The notes under the pieces were generated by a model. It was given only the letters and a program-made list of their open reading frames with translations. It ran no database searches and was not told the origin of the DNA. From the NCBI RefSeq assembly GCF_017308975.1, contig NZ_JADWPD010000028.1, positions 62,001 to 126,000 on the forward strand: a DNA stretch of 64,000 nt. Direction: 5' to 3'. Origin of the DNA: Amycolatopsis sp. MtRt-6 (GTDB taxonomy: Bacteria; Actinomycetota; Actinomycetes; Mycobacteriales; Pseudonocardiaceae). A program made the position numbers and the translations under genes. Below are positions 26,993 through 34,888 of the stretch, one piece after another. The number at the start of each line of letters is the position of its first letter. Within the stretch, counting starts at the first letter, position 1.

Positions 26993-27174
26993 GCTCTGCC
27001 CATCCTTCGGATCGGGAGGACCTCGTGTCCTTCCTGCATAGCACATCATCGAGAGCTGCCAAGCCTGACATCGAGCTTCGCCGGCGACCGTCGACCCGGC
27101 TCGCGCTCGTGACCTACAGCGGTGACGTCGTCCGACGGACGCCGGGACGGTCACGGTGCGCTTACCGTCGGTTC

Positions 27175-27648
27175 ATGATCCACAAAATCGCCGTCGGCGG
27201 CTTCGTCACCGCCACTGTCGTCCTCGCGGCCGCATGCGCGCCGAACACTCCAGCTCCCGCCGCGCCACCGTCACCGGTGGCCGTCGCCGACCCGAGCTGG
27301 TCACCCGCGCCCGTCGTTCCGCTGGAGTCCCAGCCCAAACCCGCGCTGGTGGTGGACGCACCGCTCCCGGACCAGCTCGCCAAAGGACTGGTCGTGATCC
27401 GCTACCAGGCCGAGAACCTGCGGATCGTGCCGGTCTACGGCCCGAACGCGCTCGACGTGTCACCGCGGATCGGCCACATCCACGTCACGGTCGACGACGC
27501 ACCGTGGCACTGGGCCGACGCCAGCGGCGAACCACTGATCATCCAGGGGCTGCCCGCGGGACCCCACCGCGTGTGGATCGGACTGGCCGATCCGACGCAC
27601 ATGATCATGGACAGCAAGACGGTGGACTTCGTCGTCCCCGCGCACTGA
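27175..27648 (+). CDS. Secreted lipoprotein, DUF6130-like
   Basis: A 157-residue protein with a signal peptide ending in a lipobox-like VLAAACAPN (Cys near residue 20), a Pro-rich linker (about 22-60) and a compact beta domain with HIHVTVDDAPWHW and GPHRVWIGLADPTH. This pattern matches proteins annotated DUF6130; I make that assignment from memory of the motif. The function is unknown. It would be anchored to the outer face of the membrane. It is convergent with the muconolactone isomerase gene. Confidence 0.75.
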   Translation: MIHKIAVGGFVTATVVLAAACAPNTPAPAAPPSPVAVADPSWSPAPVVPLESQPKPALVVDAPLPDQLAKGLVVIRYQAENLRIVPVYGPNALDVSPRIGHIHVTVDDAPWHWADASGEPLIIQGLPAGPHRVWIGLADPTHMIMDSKTVDFVVPAH

Positions 27649-27670
27649 GCGCCTCCGGTAACCGAGCCGT

Positions 27671-27952
27671 TCAGCCCGGGAGCTTCGACGGGTGTCTCGC
27701 GAGTGGCGTGACCGCGATGTCCATGTGCGGGAACAACGGCAGGCCCGACAGCAGCGCGTGCAGCTCGTCGTGGTCGGCGACGTCGAAGATCGAGAAGTTG
27801 GCGTACTCGCCGGCGATCCGCCACAGCTGCGGCCACTTCCCCGCCTTCTGCAGCTGCCGGCTGTACTCCTTCTCCCGCGCCAGGAGGTCCGTGCGCTCCG
27901 CCGGGTCGAGGTCCGGAGGCAGGTGGACGTCCATGCGCACGTGGTACAGCAT
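27671..27952 (-). CDS. catC: Muconolactone delta-isomerase
   Basis: A 93-residue protein of standard length, starting MLYHVRMDVHLPPDLDPAER, with the LPLFPHMDIAVTPLARHPS ending of CatC. It converts muconolactone to 3-oxoadipate enol-lactone in the ortho-cleavage route and forms a decamer in known enzymes. Its ATG overlaps the catA stop (TGATG), so it is the last gene of the four-gene cat operon. Confidence 0.95.
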   Translation of the reverse strand: MLYHVRMDVHLPPDLDPAERTDLLAREKEYSRQLQKAGKWPQLWRIAGEYANFSIFDVADHDELHALLSGLPLFPHMDIAVTPLARHPSKLPG

Positions 27953-28794
27953 CAGGACCGCTCGGGGTCGAGGACGAAGCCGTACTCGACGGTCTCGCCG
28001 CCGTCGACCGGACGCGGCGACAGCATCAGTTCCGGCTTGACCGCCGAGGCGATGTCGTCGTCGTTGTGCTCGTCGCCCGGGAAGTACAACTGCGCGGTCA
28101 GCAGTTCGTGGCCCGGGGCGGACACCTTGACGTGCAGGTGCGCCGGGCGCCAGGCGTGCCAGCCGGCCGCCGCGATCAGCTTGCCGCACGCGCCGTCGGT
28201 GGGGATCTGGTACGGCGCCGGGCGGACCGTGTGGATCTCGAAGCGGCCCTCGGCGTCGACAGTAAAGGACGCGCGCAGGTTCCACTCCGGGATTCCCGGT
28301 GCGAACTGGGAGTAGAACCCGTCGGCGTCGGCGTGCCACAGCTCGATCTTCGCCCCGGCCGGCGCGGTGCCGTCGGTGGAGGTGACCTGGCCGGTCCAGG
28401 TCAGCGGAGTGCCGGGCTCACCCTCCCGCATCGGGACCGAGCCGTGTGCGCCCCGCTCGGGGGCGCCGGGCACGTAGTACGGGCCTTCGATGGTGCCCTT
28501 GTTGCCTTCGCGGTGCTCGGTGGCGACCTCTTCGACGACGTGCTCGACCCACACGTCCAGGAACAGCGGCCACTCACCGTCCTCGCCCACGCTGATCAGC
28601 CACGCCTTCAGCGCGTTGTACTCGGCGTAGGTGACCTTGTGGCGACGGATGGTCGCGTGCACGGCGTCGAGCACCTCGCGGGCGAGCAGGTCGACGCGCT
28701 CCGGCGGCGTGCCCGCCGCGCCCGCGAGCTTGTCGGACTTGAACCGTTCGGTGGCGTTGGCGCCCGAAGCGGCGGCAGTGGCGGTGGCGGTCAT
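27952..28794 (-). CDS. catA: Catechol 1,2-dioxygenase
   Basis: A 280-residue intradiol dioxygenase. The non-heme Fe(III) ligands are visible: Tyr in EGPYYVPGAP, Tyr in APYQIPTDG, and two His in RPAHLHVKV. The N-terminal helical dimerisation domain is intact. It opens catechol to cis,cis-muconate. It lies 13 bases after catB in the operon and overlaps catC by one base. Confidence 0.96.
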   Translation of the reverse strand: MTATATAAASGANATERFKSDKLAGAAGTPPERVDLLAREVLDAVHATIRRHKVTYAEYNALKAWLISVGEDGEWPLFLDVWVEHVVEEVATEHREGNKGTIEGPYYVPGAPERGAHGSVPMREGEPGTPLTWTGQVTSTDGTAPAGAKIELWHADADGFYSQFAPGIPEWNLRASFTVDAEGRFEIHTVRPAPYQIPTDGACGKLIAAAGWHAWRPAHLHVKVSAPGHELLTAQLYFPGDEHNDDDIASAVKPELMLSPRPVDGGETVEYGFVLDPERS

Positions 28795-28807
28795 GACTTC
28801 TCCTTGT

Positions 28808-29911
28808 TCAGCGGTCCTGGCGGTATCGCCGGAGTTTGCCGGGGTCGATCGCGGCGCCGAGGCCGGCGCCGGGCCGGACGGCCAGTTCGCCGTCGCTGAT
28901 GGACAGCGGCTCTTCCAGCAGGTCGTCGGTCATGTCGAGGAAGTTGGACAGCTCGCCCGCGCGGCGCGACGTCAGCTCGTACGCGGCACCGAACGCGACC
29001 GTGCACAGAGAACCGAGCTGGCCGTCGATCTGGTTGCCCATCACGACCTCCAGGCCGAGCCCCTCGGCGAGGTGGTGGGTGCGCTGCGAGCGGGTGAAGC
29101 CGGTGCGGGCGGTCTTGATGCTCACCGCGGTGGCCGAGCCGCCCAGGATCTCGCGGGTGACATCGGCCGGCGTCACGGCGGATTCGTCGGCGATGAACGG
29201 GACGTCCAGCTGCCGCACCAGCCAGCGGCGGCCGAGGACGTCGTCGGCCGGGCACAGTTCCTCGGCGAAGAGCAGGTCGAGGTCGGCCATCTCCCGCATC
29301 GCGCGGGCGGACTCGGCCGCGGTCCAGCCGCGGTTGCCGTCCACGTACAGGTCGGCACCGTCGCCGAAGTGCTCGCGCAACGCCCGCACGACCGCCGTGT
29401 CCAGGGACACCGGACGGCGGCCGACCTTCACCTTGAAGGTCGTGATGCCGTAGGTGTCGCGCATCTTCCCGGCTTCGGCGACCATCGCGGCGGGCTCGTC
29501 GAAGCCGAGCATGTGCGACACGCGCATCCGGTCGGTGTAGCCGCCGAGCAGCTCGGTGACCGAGACGTCCAGGGAGCGGCCCAGTGCGTCCCAGATCGCC
29601 ATGTCGATGGCCGACTTGGCCGCCGGGTTGCCGACGGTCCGGGAGAGTCGCGTGTGGACGGTCTCGCGGTCGAGCAGGCTCAAGCCCACGACCTGCGGGG
29701 CGAAAATCGAGTCGATCACGGCGACGATCCCGGCCTGGGTCTCGCCGTAGGTGAACGGCCGCGGCGGTGCCTCGGCGACGCCGACGATCCCGTCGTCGGT
29801 GTGCACCCGCACGAGGACGTGCTCGGCGGCGCGCACCTCGCCCGAAGCGAAGCGCAGGGGTTTCCGGTACGGGATGGCGAACGGGATCGCCTCCACGCGG
29901 GTGATCTTCAT
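28808..29911 (-). CDS. catB: Muconate cycloisomerase
   Basis: A 367-residue enolase-superfamily enzyme of the MLE group: KxK motif FKVKVGRRP, metal ligands in YVDGNRG, EELCPADD and ADESAVTP, and the second-face Lys in SIKTARTG. It lactonises cis,cis-muconate to muconolactone. ATG at 29911 overlaps the stop of the LysR gene by one base (TGATG); the much longer frame upstream is a shadow of the LysR gene. Confidence 0.95.
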   Translation of the reverse strand: MKITRVEAIPFAIPYRKPLRFASGEVRAAEHVLVRVHTDDGIVGVAEAPPRPFTYGETQAGIVAVIDSIFAPQVVGLSLLDRETVHTRLSRTVGNPAAKSAIDMAIWDALGRSLDVSVTELLGGYTDRMRVSHMLGFDEPAAMVAEAGKMRDTYGITTFKVKVGRRPVSLDTAVVRALREHFGDGADLYVDGNRGWTAAESARAMREMADLDLLFAEELCPADDVLGRRWLVRQLDVPFIADESAVTPADVTREILGGSATAVSIKTARTGFTRSQRTHHLAEGLGLEVVMGNQIDGQLGSLCTVAFGAAYELTSRRAGELSNFLDMTDDLLEEPLSISDGELAVRPGAGLGAAIDPGKLRRYRQDR

Positions 29912-30816
29912 CAGGTGACCGCTGCCGGTGGCCGGGCGGACGGGAAGACGTCCTCGAGCGCCGCGAGGACGGTGGTGACCAACGGAGACGGCGTTTCGCG
30001 GTGCCACGCGAGCGCCAGTTCGACGGTCGCCGCGCCGGCGAGGTCGCGGAAGACGACCCCGGCCAGCGGCAGCGACCGGGCCGACGCGGGCACGACCCCG
30101 ACGCCGAGGCCGCCGGCGACCAGGGCGAGCAGCGCCGCGGTGCCCGGGGCCTCGTGCCGGCGGTCCGGGGTGAACCCGGCGTCCCGGCAGCTGCGCAGCA
30201 CCGCCTCCCGCACGACGGAGTCGCGTCCCTCGTAGGTCACGAACGGCTCGGTCCGCAGGTCGGTCATCGCGACGACGGGCTCCCCCGCCAGCCGGTGGTC
30301 GGCCGGGACGGCGAGGACCAAGGGCTCGACTTCGATGACGCGGTAGTCGATGCCGGCTCCGGTGACCGGCGGCCGGAGCACGCCGATCCCGAGCAGACCG
30401 CCGCGCAGCCGGTCGCACTGCTCGGCCGTGAGGAGGTCGGCGCGGACCTCCAGCTCGACCCGCGGCAGCCGCTGGGTGAGCGCCCGGGCCAGCCGCGGCA
30501 GGTGTGAGAAGGCGGCGGTCCCGGTGAACCCCACCCGGACGAGGCCGAGCTGTCCTTCGCCGATCCGGCGGGCGCCGCGCACGCCGGCGTCCACCGCCGC
30601 GAGCACCCGCTGGGCCTCGGCGAGGAAGAACTCCCCCGCCGGGGTGACCCGGACCTGCCGGGTCGTGCGGGCCAGCAGGGCCACGCCGAGCTCGTCCTCC
30701 AGCTGCCGGATGGCGTGGGACAGCGCGGGCTGGGCGACGTGCAGCCGGTCCGCCGCGCGGCCGAAGTGACACGTCTCGGCGACGGTCGCGAAGTACCGCA
30801 GGTGCCGCAGTTCCAT
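29911..30816 (-). CDS. catR: LysR family regulator of the cat operon
   Basis: A 301-residue LysR-type activator: winged helix at residues 1-60 (MELRHLRYFATVAETCHFGR) and a two-lobed periplasmic-binding-like effector domain (FTGTAAFSHLPRLARAL). Members of this branch respond to cis,cis-muconate. Unusually it is the first gene of the operon it should control instead of being divergent; the overlaps make catR, catB, catA and catC one unit. A perfect T-N11-A box lies 85-107 bases upstream. Confidence 0.88.
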   Translation of the reverse strand: MELRHLRYFATVAETCHFGRAADRLHVAQPALSHAIRQLEDELGVALLARTTRQVRVTPAGEFFLAEAQRVLAAVDAGVRGARRIGEGQLGLVRVGFTGTAAFSHLPRLARALTQRLPRVELEVRADLLTAEQCDRLRGGLLGIGVLRPPVTGAGIDYRVIEVEPLVLAVPADHRLAGEPVVAMTDLRTEPFVTYEGRDSVVREAVLRSCRDAGFTPDRRHEAPGTAALLALVAGGLGVGVVPASARSLPLAGVVFRDLAGAATVELALAWHRETPSPLVTTVLAALEDVFPSARPPAAVT

Positions 30817-30900
30817 GCGTGGCCTCCTCCCGCGTCTCCGTCGCCGATCACCTCACCGTAGGGAGCGCACTGATCGAAGACAAAGACTTGTTTTCCGATG

Positions 30901-30923
30901 ATTGATCGATGCTGTTTATCAAT
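30901..30923. promoter_or_regulatory. LysR box of the cat operon
   Basis: ATTGAT-N11-ATCAAT: perfect 6-bp arms with the canonical T-N11-A core of LysR regulators, about 85 bases before the catR start and about 90 bases before a small ORF on the other strand. The surrounding 80 bases are locally AT-rich, as expected of a promoter. Confidence 0.75.
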
Positions 30924-31011
30924 AGCACCTCGCCCACGAAAGCCGGAGGGGCGGACTACACTCCGTGAAACGAGTGGTCACGGTCACTCGTCCCGGCCGA
31001 GTGGAGTGATC

Positions 31012-31116
31012 ATGGCGCAGTTGTGGGGACCACTCGTGCTGATCGCGACGTTCCTCCTGCTGGTCGCCGCGCTGCGGTTCGCGCACAAGCGGCTCGATCG
31101 CGGCTCGCGAGGGTAG
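31012..31116 (+). CDS. Predicted small single-pass membrane protein (34 aa)
   Basis: A short frame starting ATG after a GGAG-like sequence. It encodes a hydrophobic helix (GPLVLIATFLLLVAALRFA) followed by a basic tail (HKRLDRGSRG), a topology expected for a small inner-membrane peptide. It diverges from the cat operon across the LysR-box region. No family is recognised; the support is codon bias, a ribosome-binding site and the helix. Confidence 0.5.
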   Translation: MAQLWGPLVLIATFLLLVAALRFAHKRLDRGSRG

Positions 31117-31428
31117 CCGGCTGCCGTACGTCGCAGCTCCTGTCATGGCGCGGTAGCCGGTTTGCTTCGCCCGGGCCTTTGCGGCATCTTTACGCGTGGA
31201 GCGCCGGGAAGTCTGGTCGGCCCTCCGCCCGGAGCGGGTGGAGGACCCGGCTCGAGGACGGAATTTCCATGGCGCTCGTACTGGCGTTCACCTCCTCCCA
31301 TCTGGACACGGTCGGGACCGAGCTGGTCCTCGGGCCGGCGATCGGCCCTGCCCACCGGGCGTCAAGAAACCGGCAGGAGGGACCGATAGTGCGCCGCGAA
31401 CCCGGCCGCAGGGTCGTACGCTGGGCGG
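31117..31428. other. 312-base gap, no gene supported
   Basis: An ATG at 31269 opens a frame (MALVLAFTSSHLDTVG) that runs on as an out-of-frame shadow of the CBS gene; I do not support it. The gap probably carries the promoter of the CBS/permease pair. Confidence 0.5.
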
Positions 31429-31875
31429 ATGCATGCTGTGGAGATGGCCGAGGAGTACCCGGTCGTCGACCTGGACTCCGCTGCCCTGGACGCGGTACGG
31501 CTGCTGGCCGAGCGCCGGTTGCCGGGCATCGTGGTGACCGACGCCGCGGGGTGCCCGCAGTCGATCCTGCCCGCGTCGCAGGTGGTGCGTTTCCTGGTGC
31601 CCGGCTACGTGCGCGACGACCCGTCCCTGGCCGGGGTGCTGGACGAGTCGATGGCCGACCGGGTCGCGGACAAGCTGAACGGCAAGACCGTCCGCACGCT
31701 GCTGCCGGAAAAGCCCTCGGAGCTGCCGCGGGTGCAGGCCGACGACACGATCGTGGAGGTCGCGGCCATCATGGCCCGCCTGCGCTGCCCGCTGGTCGCC
31801 GTCATGGAGGACAAGCGGCTGCTCGGCGTGATCTCCGCGTCCCGGCTGCTGGAGCTGGCCCTCACCCACCGCTGA
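31429..31875 (+). CDS. CBS-domain protein
   Basis: A 148-residue protein made of two CBS motifs (about 10-60 and 85-145; RLLAERRLPGIVVTDAAG and MARLRCPLVAVMEDKRLLGV). CBS pairs bind adenosine nucleotides. It lies 16 bases before an ion-transporter gene and probably acts as its cytosolic regulatory subunit. It ends cleanly after the second CBS. Confidence 0.87.
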   Translation: MHAVEMAEEYPVVDLDSAALDAVRLLAERRLPGIVVTDAAGCPQSILPASQVVRFLVPGYVRDDPSLAGVLDESMADRVADKLNGKTVRTLLPEKPSELPRVQADDTIVEVAAIMARLRCPLVAVMEDKRLLGVISASRLLELALTHR

Positions 31876-31891
31876 CCGCGGCGGCGGGGCG

Positions 31892-33184
31892 ATGAGCACC
31901 GTCCTCGCCATCGCGGTGTTCGTCGTCGCCTACGTCTTCATCGCCACCGAGAAACTGCCGAAGACCGCCGTCGCGCTCGCCGGCGCCGGGATCGTGCTGG
32001 CGTTCGGGGTGACCGATTCGGCGGACGCGTTCTACTCCCCCGACACCGGCATCGACTGGGACGTCGTCTTCCTGCTGTTCGGGATGATGGTCATCGTCGG
32101 CGTCCTGCGCCGCACCGGCGTGTTCGAATACGTCGCCATCTGGGCGGCCAAGCGCGCCAAAGGCTCACCGCTGCGGATCATGGTCCTGCTGGTCATCATC
32201 ACCGCGGTCGCGTCGGCGTTCCTGGACAACGTCACGACCGTGCTGCTGATCGCGCCGGTCACCCTCCTGGTCTGCGACCGGCTCGACATCAGGCCGACGC
32301 CGTTCCTCATCGCCGAAGTGCTGGCCTCCAACATCGGTGGCGCCGCAACGCTGATCGGTGACCCGCCGAACATCATCATCGGCAGCCGGGCGGGCCTGTC
32401 GTTCAACGACTTCCTCGTCAACATGACCCCGATCGTCGCGGTCGAACTGGTCGCGTTCACCCTCGCGCTGCGCTGGGTGTTCCGCGGCTCGTTCGACGTC
32501 GACCCGGCCCGCGCCGCGTCGGTCATGCGGCTCAACGAACGCGAAGCGATCCGCGACCACCGCCTGCTGCTCAAGTGCGGGGTCGTGCTGCTCGCGGTGT
32601 TCGCCGCCTTCGTCAGCCACTCGGTGATCCACGTCGAGCCGTCGGTCGTCGCGCTGCTGGGCGCCGGCGTGCTGGTGCTGATCTCCCGGGTGGAACCGCG
32701 GGACTACCTGGCCGGTGTCGAGTGGGAGACGCTGCTGTTCTTCGCCGGGCTGTTCATCATGATCGGCGCCCTGGTCAAGACCGGCGTCATCGGCACGCTG
32801 GCCGAGTGGGCGGCGCGGGCGACGGGCGGGAACGCGCTGGTCGCGGTGATGCTGATCCTGGTGGTGTCGGCGCTGCTGTCCGGGGTGATCGACAACATCC
32901 CGTACGTGGCGACGATGAGCCCGCTGGTCCTGGCGCTGACCCAGGACATCCCGGATCCGGCGCACTCGGAGGCGCTGTGGTGGTCGCTGGCGCTGGGCGC
33001 GGACTTCGGCGGCAACATGACCGCGATCGGCGCCAGCGCCAACGTGGTGATGCTGGGCATCGCGGCGCGGTCGGGCAGCCCGATCTCGTTCTGGGAGTTC
33101 ACCCGCAAGGGCGCGCAGGTGACCCTGCTGACCGTGCTGATCGCCGCGCCGTACCTGTGGCTGCGCTACTTCGTCTTCGGCTGA
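31892..33184 (+). CDS. ArsB/NhaD-type ion transporter permease
   Basis: A 430-residue ion-transporter-superfamily permease with about eleven hydrophobic helices and the signature GGAATLIGDPPNIIIGS repeated in inverted form near the C-terminus (FGGNMTAIGASANVV). This places it among the ArsB/NhaD/SLC13-like permeases that move Na+/H+, arsenite or dicarboxylates. No ars genes are near. With the CBS protein upstream, Na+/H+ exchange under nucleotide control is a reasonable guess. Confidence 0.85.
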   Translation: MSTVLAIAVFVVAYVFIATEKLPKTAVALAGAGIVLAFGVTDSADAFYSPDTGIDWDVVFLLFGMMVIVGVLRRTGVFEYVAIWAAKRAKGSPLRIMVLLVIITAVASAFLDNVTTVLLIAPVTLLVCDRLDIRPTPFLIAEVLASNIGGAATLIGDPPNIIIGSRAGLSFNDFLVNMTPIVAVELVAFTLALRWVFRGSFDVDPARAASVMRLNEREAIRDHRLLLKCGVVLLAVFAAFVSHSVIHVEPSVVALLGAGVLVLISRVEPRDYLAGVEWETLLFFAGLFIMIGALVKTGVIGTLAEWAARATGGNALVAVMLILVVSALLSGVIDNIPYVATMSPLVLALTQDIPDPAHSEALWWSLALGADFGGNMTAIGASANVVMLGIAARSGSPISFWEFTRKGAQVTLLTVLIAAPYLWLRYFVFG

Positions 33185-33205
33185 GCAAGGTGGGAGGAGC
33201 ACGCC

Positions 33206-34075
33206 ATGAGCAGGACCGCCGACGGGACCGCGCTGGGGCCGATGGTCATCGTCGCCGTCGACCAGTTCGAGCCCGCACCCTTGATCCACGACCCGTTGGC
33301 TGCCGAACTGCTGCCCGCGAGCGGGAAGTTCGCGGTCGCGCTCACGCGGTGGCCGCCGCTGCGCCGGGCGATGGTGTCGGCGACGGAGAAGAAAGTTCCG
33401 GGGTTGTGGGCGGGCATCCTCTGCCGCAAGCGCTATCTCGACGACCAGCTGCTCGAGGCCGCGGCGGGCGGTCTGGACGCGGTCGTCGTCCTCGGTGCCG
33501 GGTTCGACACCCGTGCCTACCGGCTGCCGCCGCTGCGCGGGATCCCGGTGTACGAAGTGGACCTGCCGGCCAACGTCACCCGCAAGGAAGCCGCGCTGCG
33601 CAAGCACTTCGGCCGGGTTCCCGTCGGCGTCACGCTGGTGCCGGTGGACTTCGAGACCCAGCAGCTCCGGGCCGAGCTGGCCCGCCACGGCTTCACCGGC
33701 GGCCGGAAGACGTTCGTCGTGTGGGAGGCGGTGACCCAGTACCTCACCGAACCCGCCGTGCGGCACACCCTCGCCCAGCTGACCGACCTCGGCCCCGGCA
33801 GCCGGCTGGCCTTCACCTACGTCCGCAAGGACTTCCTCGACGGCGAGGAGTTCTACGGCGCCCGCGCCGCCCACGACGACTTCGTGACCAAGTGGCGGCT
33901 CTGGCGCTTCGGGCTCCGGCCCGGCGACGTCGCCGGCCTGCTCGCCGAGTACGGGTGGCGCGAACGCGAACAGCTCGGGCCGGCGGAGTTCACCAGCCGC
34001 TACCTGCGCCCGGCCGGGCGCGACCTGCCCGTGTCGGAGATCGAGCGCTCGGTGCTGGCCGAGCTCACCGGCTGA
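33206..34075 (+). CDS. Class I SAM methyltransferase, leucine-carboxyl-MT-like (TIGR00027 type)
   Basis: A 289-residue methyltransferase: VVVLGAGFDTRAYRL (motif I) and VYEVDLPANVTRKEA, then FVVWEAVTQYLTE, the three hallmarks of the family shared with leucine carboxyl methyltransferases and abundant in actinomycetes. It probably methylates a carboxyl or hydroxyl of a small molecule. It lies 21 bases after the permease gene, perhaps by chance. Confidence 0.87.
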   Translation: MSRTADGTALGPMVIVAVDQFEPAPLIHDPLAAELLPASGKFAVALTRWPPLRRAMVSATEKKVPGLWAGILCRKRYLDDQLLEAAAGGLDAVVVLGAGFDTRAYRLPPLRGIPVYEVDLPANVTRKEAALRKHFGRVPVGVTLVPVDFETQQLRAELARHGFTGGRKTFVVWEAVTQYLTEPAVRHTLAQLTDLGPGSRLAFTYVRKDFLDGEEFYGARAAHDDFVTKWRLWRFGLRPGDVAGLLAEYGWREREQLGPAEFTSRYLRPAGRDLPVSEIERSVLAELTG

Positions 34076-34096
34076 CGACGTCCGCTCCGAGATCGA

Positions 34097-34116
34097 TCAC
34101 CGCATGATCGCGGTGA
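34097..34116. terminator. Possible bidirectional terminator
   Basis: Perfect 7-bp stem TCACCGC/GCGGTGA with a 6-base loop, in the 53-base gap between two convergent genes. Confidence 0.5.
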
Positions 34117-34128
34117 GGTGCACGATGA

Positions 34129-34701
34129 TCAACGCACGAAGGTCACCGGGATGTACAGGTCGTAGGAGCGGTCCGCCGTCGCCGTGAAGTCCGCACGGGT
34201 GACGATCGCGCAGCGGACGTTCACGTCGCACACGACGCCGTCGGCGAGCTCCGGCCGCAGGTTCGTCAGGCTCGTGACGAAGGACCCACCTTCGCGGTAC
34301 GGAATCGTGATCCCCGGCGTGCCGGTCGCGGCGTCGGTGATCCGGCGAGACGACCCGTCCTTCGAGTCGCGCCCGGGCAGGCACGGCGTCGGCGGGCTGA
34401 GGTAGGTCGCGGGGTTTCCCGGCCGCACGGCATCGGGAACGGCGCAGAAAGCGAGGAAGATGCCCTGCGCCCGGTTGTAACCCGTACCGGCGACGAAAAC
34501 CGTTCCCCCCGTCGCGGGCAGGACGGTGGGCCCCGCGAACAGGTTCGGTTCGAAGGTCCTGCCGCCGACGGCCACCGTGCGGTGATCGTGCCCGGCCGCG
34601 GGCGCGGCTGTCGCCGTTCCCGGGGCGGCGGAGACGACGGCCAGGGCCGCCGAGACCGCGGCCGCGCCGCGCCGCAGCATGTTCCTGATGGGCTTCCGCA
34701 C
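34129..34701 (-). CDS. Secreted beta-rich protein of unknown function
   Basis: A 190-residue exported protein. A GTG at 34701 with GAGGGGG upstream gives a basic N-terminus and signal peptide (RRGAAAVSAALAVVSAAPG, cleavage after ATAAPA-like residues). The mature part is beta-rich with four Cys: one near the AFCAVP strand, one in TPCLPG, and a close C-x5-C pair (CDVNVRC). Two disulfides, the second closing a short loop, recall the neocarzinostatin-type Ig-like fold; this is a fold guess only and no chromophore genes are nearby. Confidence 0.75.
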   Translation of the reverse strand: MRKPIRNMLRRGAAAVSAALAVVSAAPGTATAAPAAGHDHRTVAVGGRTFEPNLFAGPTVLPATGGTVFVAGTGYNRAQGIFLAFCAVPDAVRPGNPATYLSPPTPCLPGRDSKDGSSRRITDAATGTPGITIPYREGGSFVTSLTNLRPELADGVVCDVNVRCAIVTRADFTATADRSYDLYIPVTFVR

Positions 34702-34810
34702 GGAAGAGACCCCCTCTTCGCCGGCAAGGGACTGTTCCCTGATGATGTCCGATCCGGCCGGGCGTTGCCGAGATTTCCGCTCGATGCGGAGTTCGTTCCG
34801 CGGAAGGACG

Positions 34811-34851
34811 AAGAGGGTCCCGTTCGCGCTTCTCGCAAACGGGACCCTCTT
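34811..34851 (-). terminator. Strong intrinsic-type terminator
   Basis: An 18-bp stem with one mismatch (AAGAGGGTCCCGTTCGCG paired with CGCAAACGGGACCCTCTT) and a 5-base loop, 38 bases past the stop of the ALF-repeat gene. It is the longest hairpin that I found in the window. Confidence 0.8.
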
Positions 34852-34888
34852 CCCTACGCGACGTTCCGGATCGCGGCGACCGCGTGCC

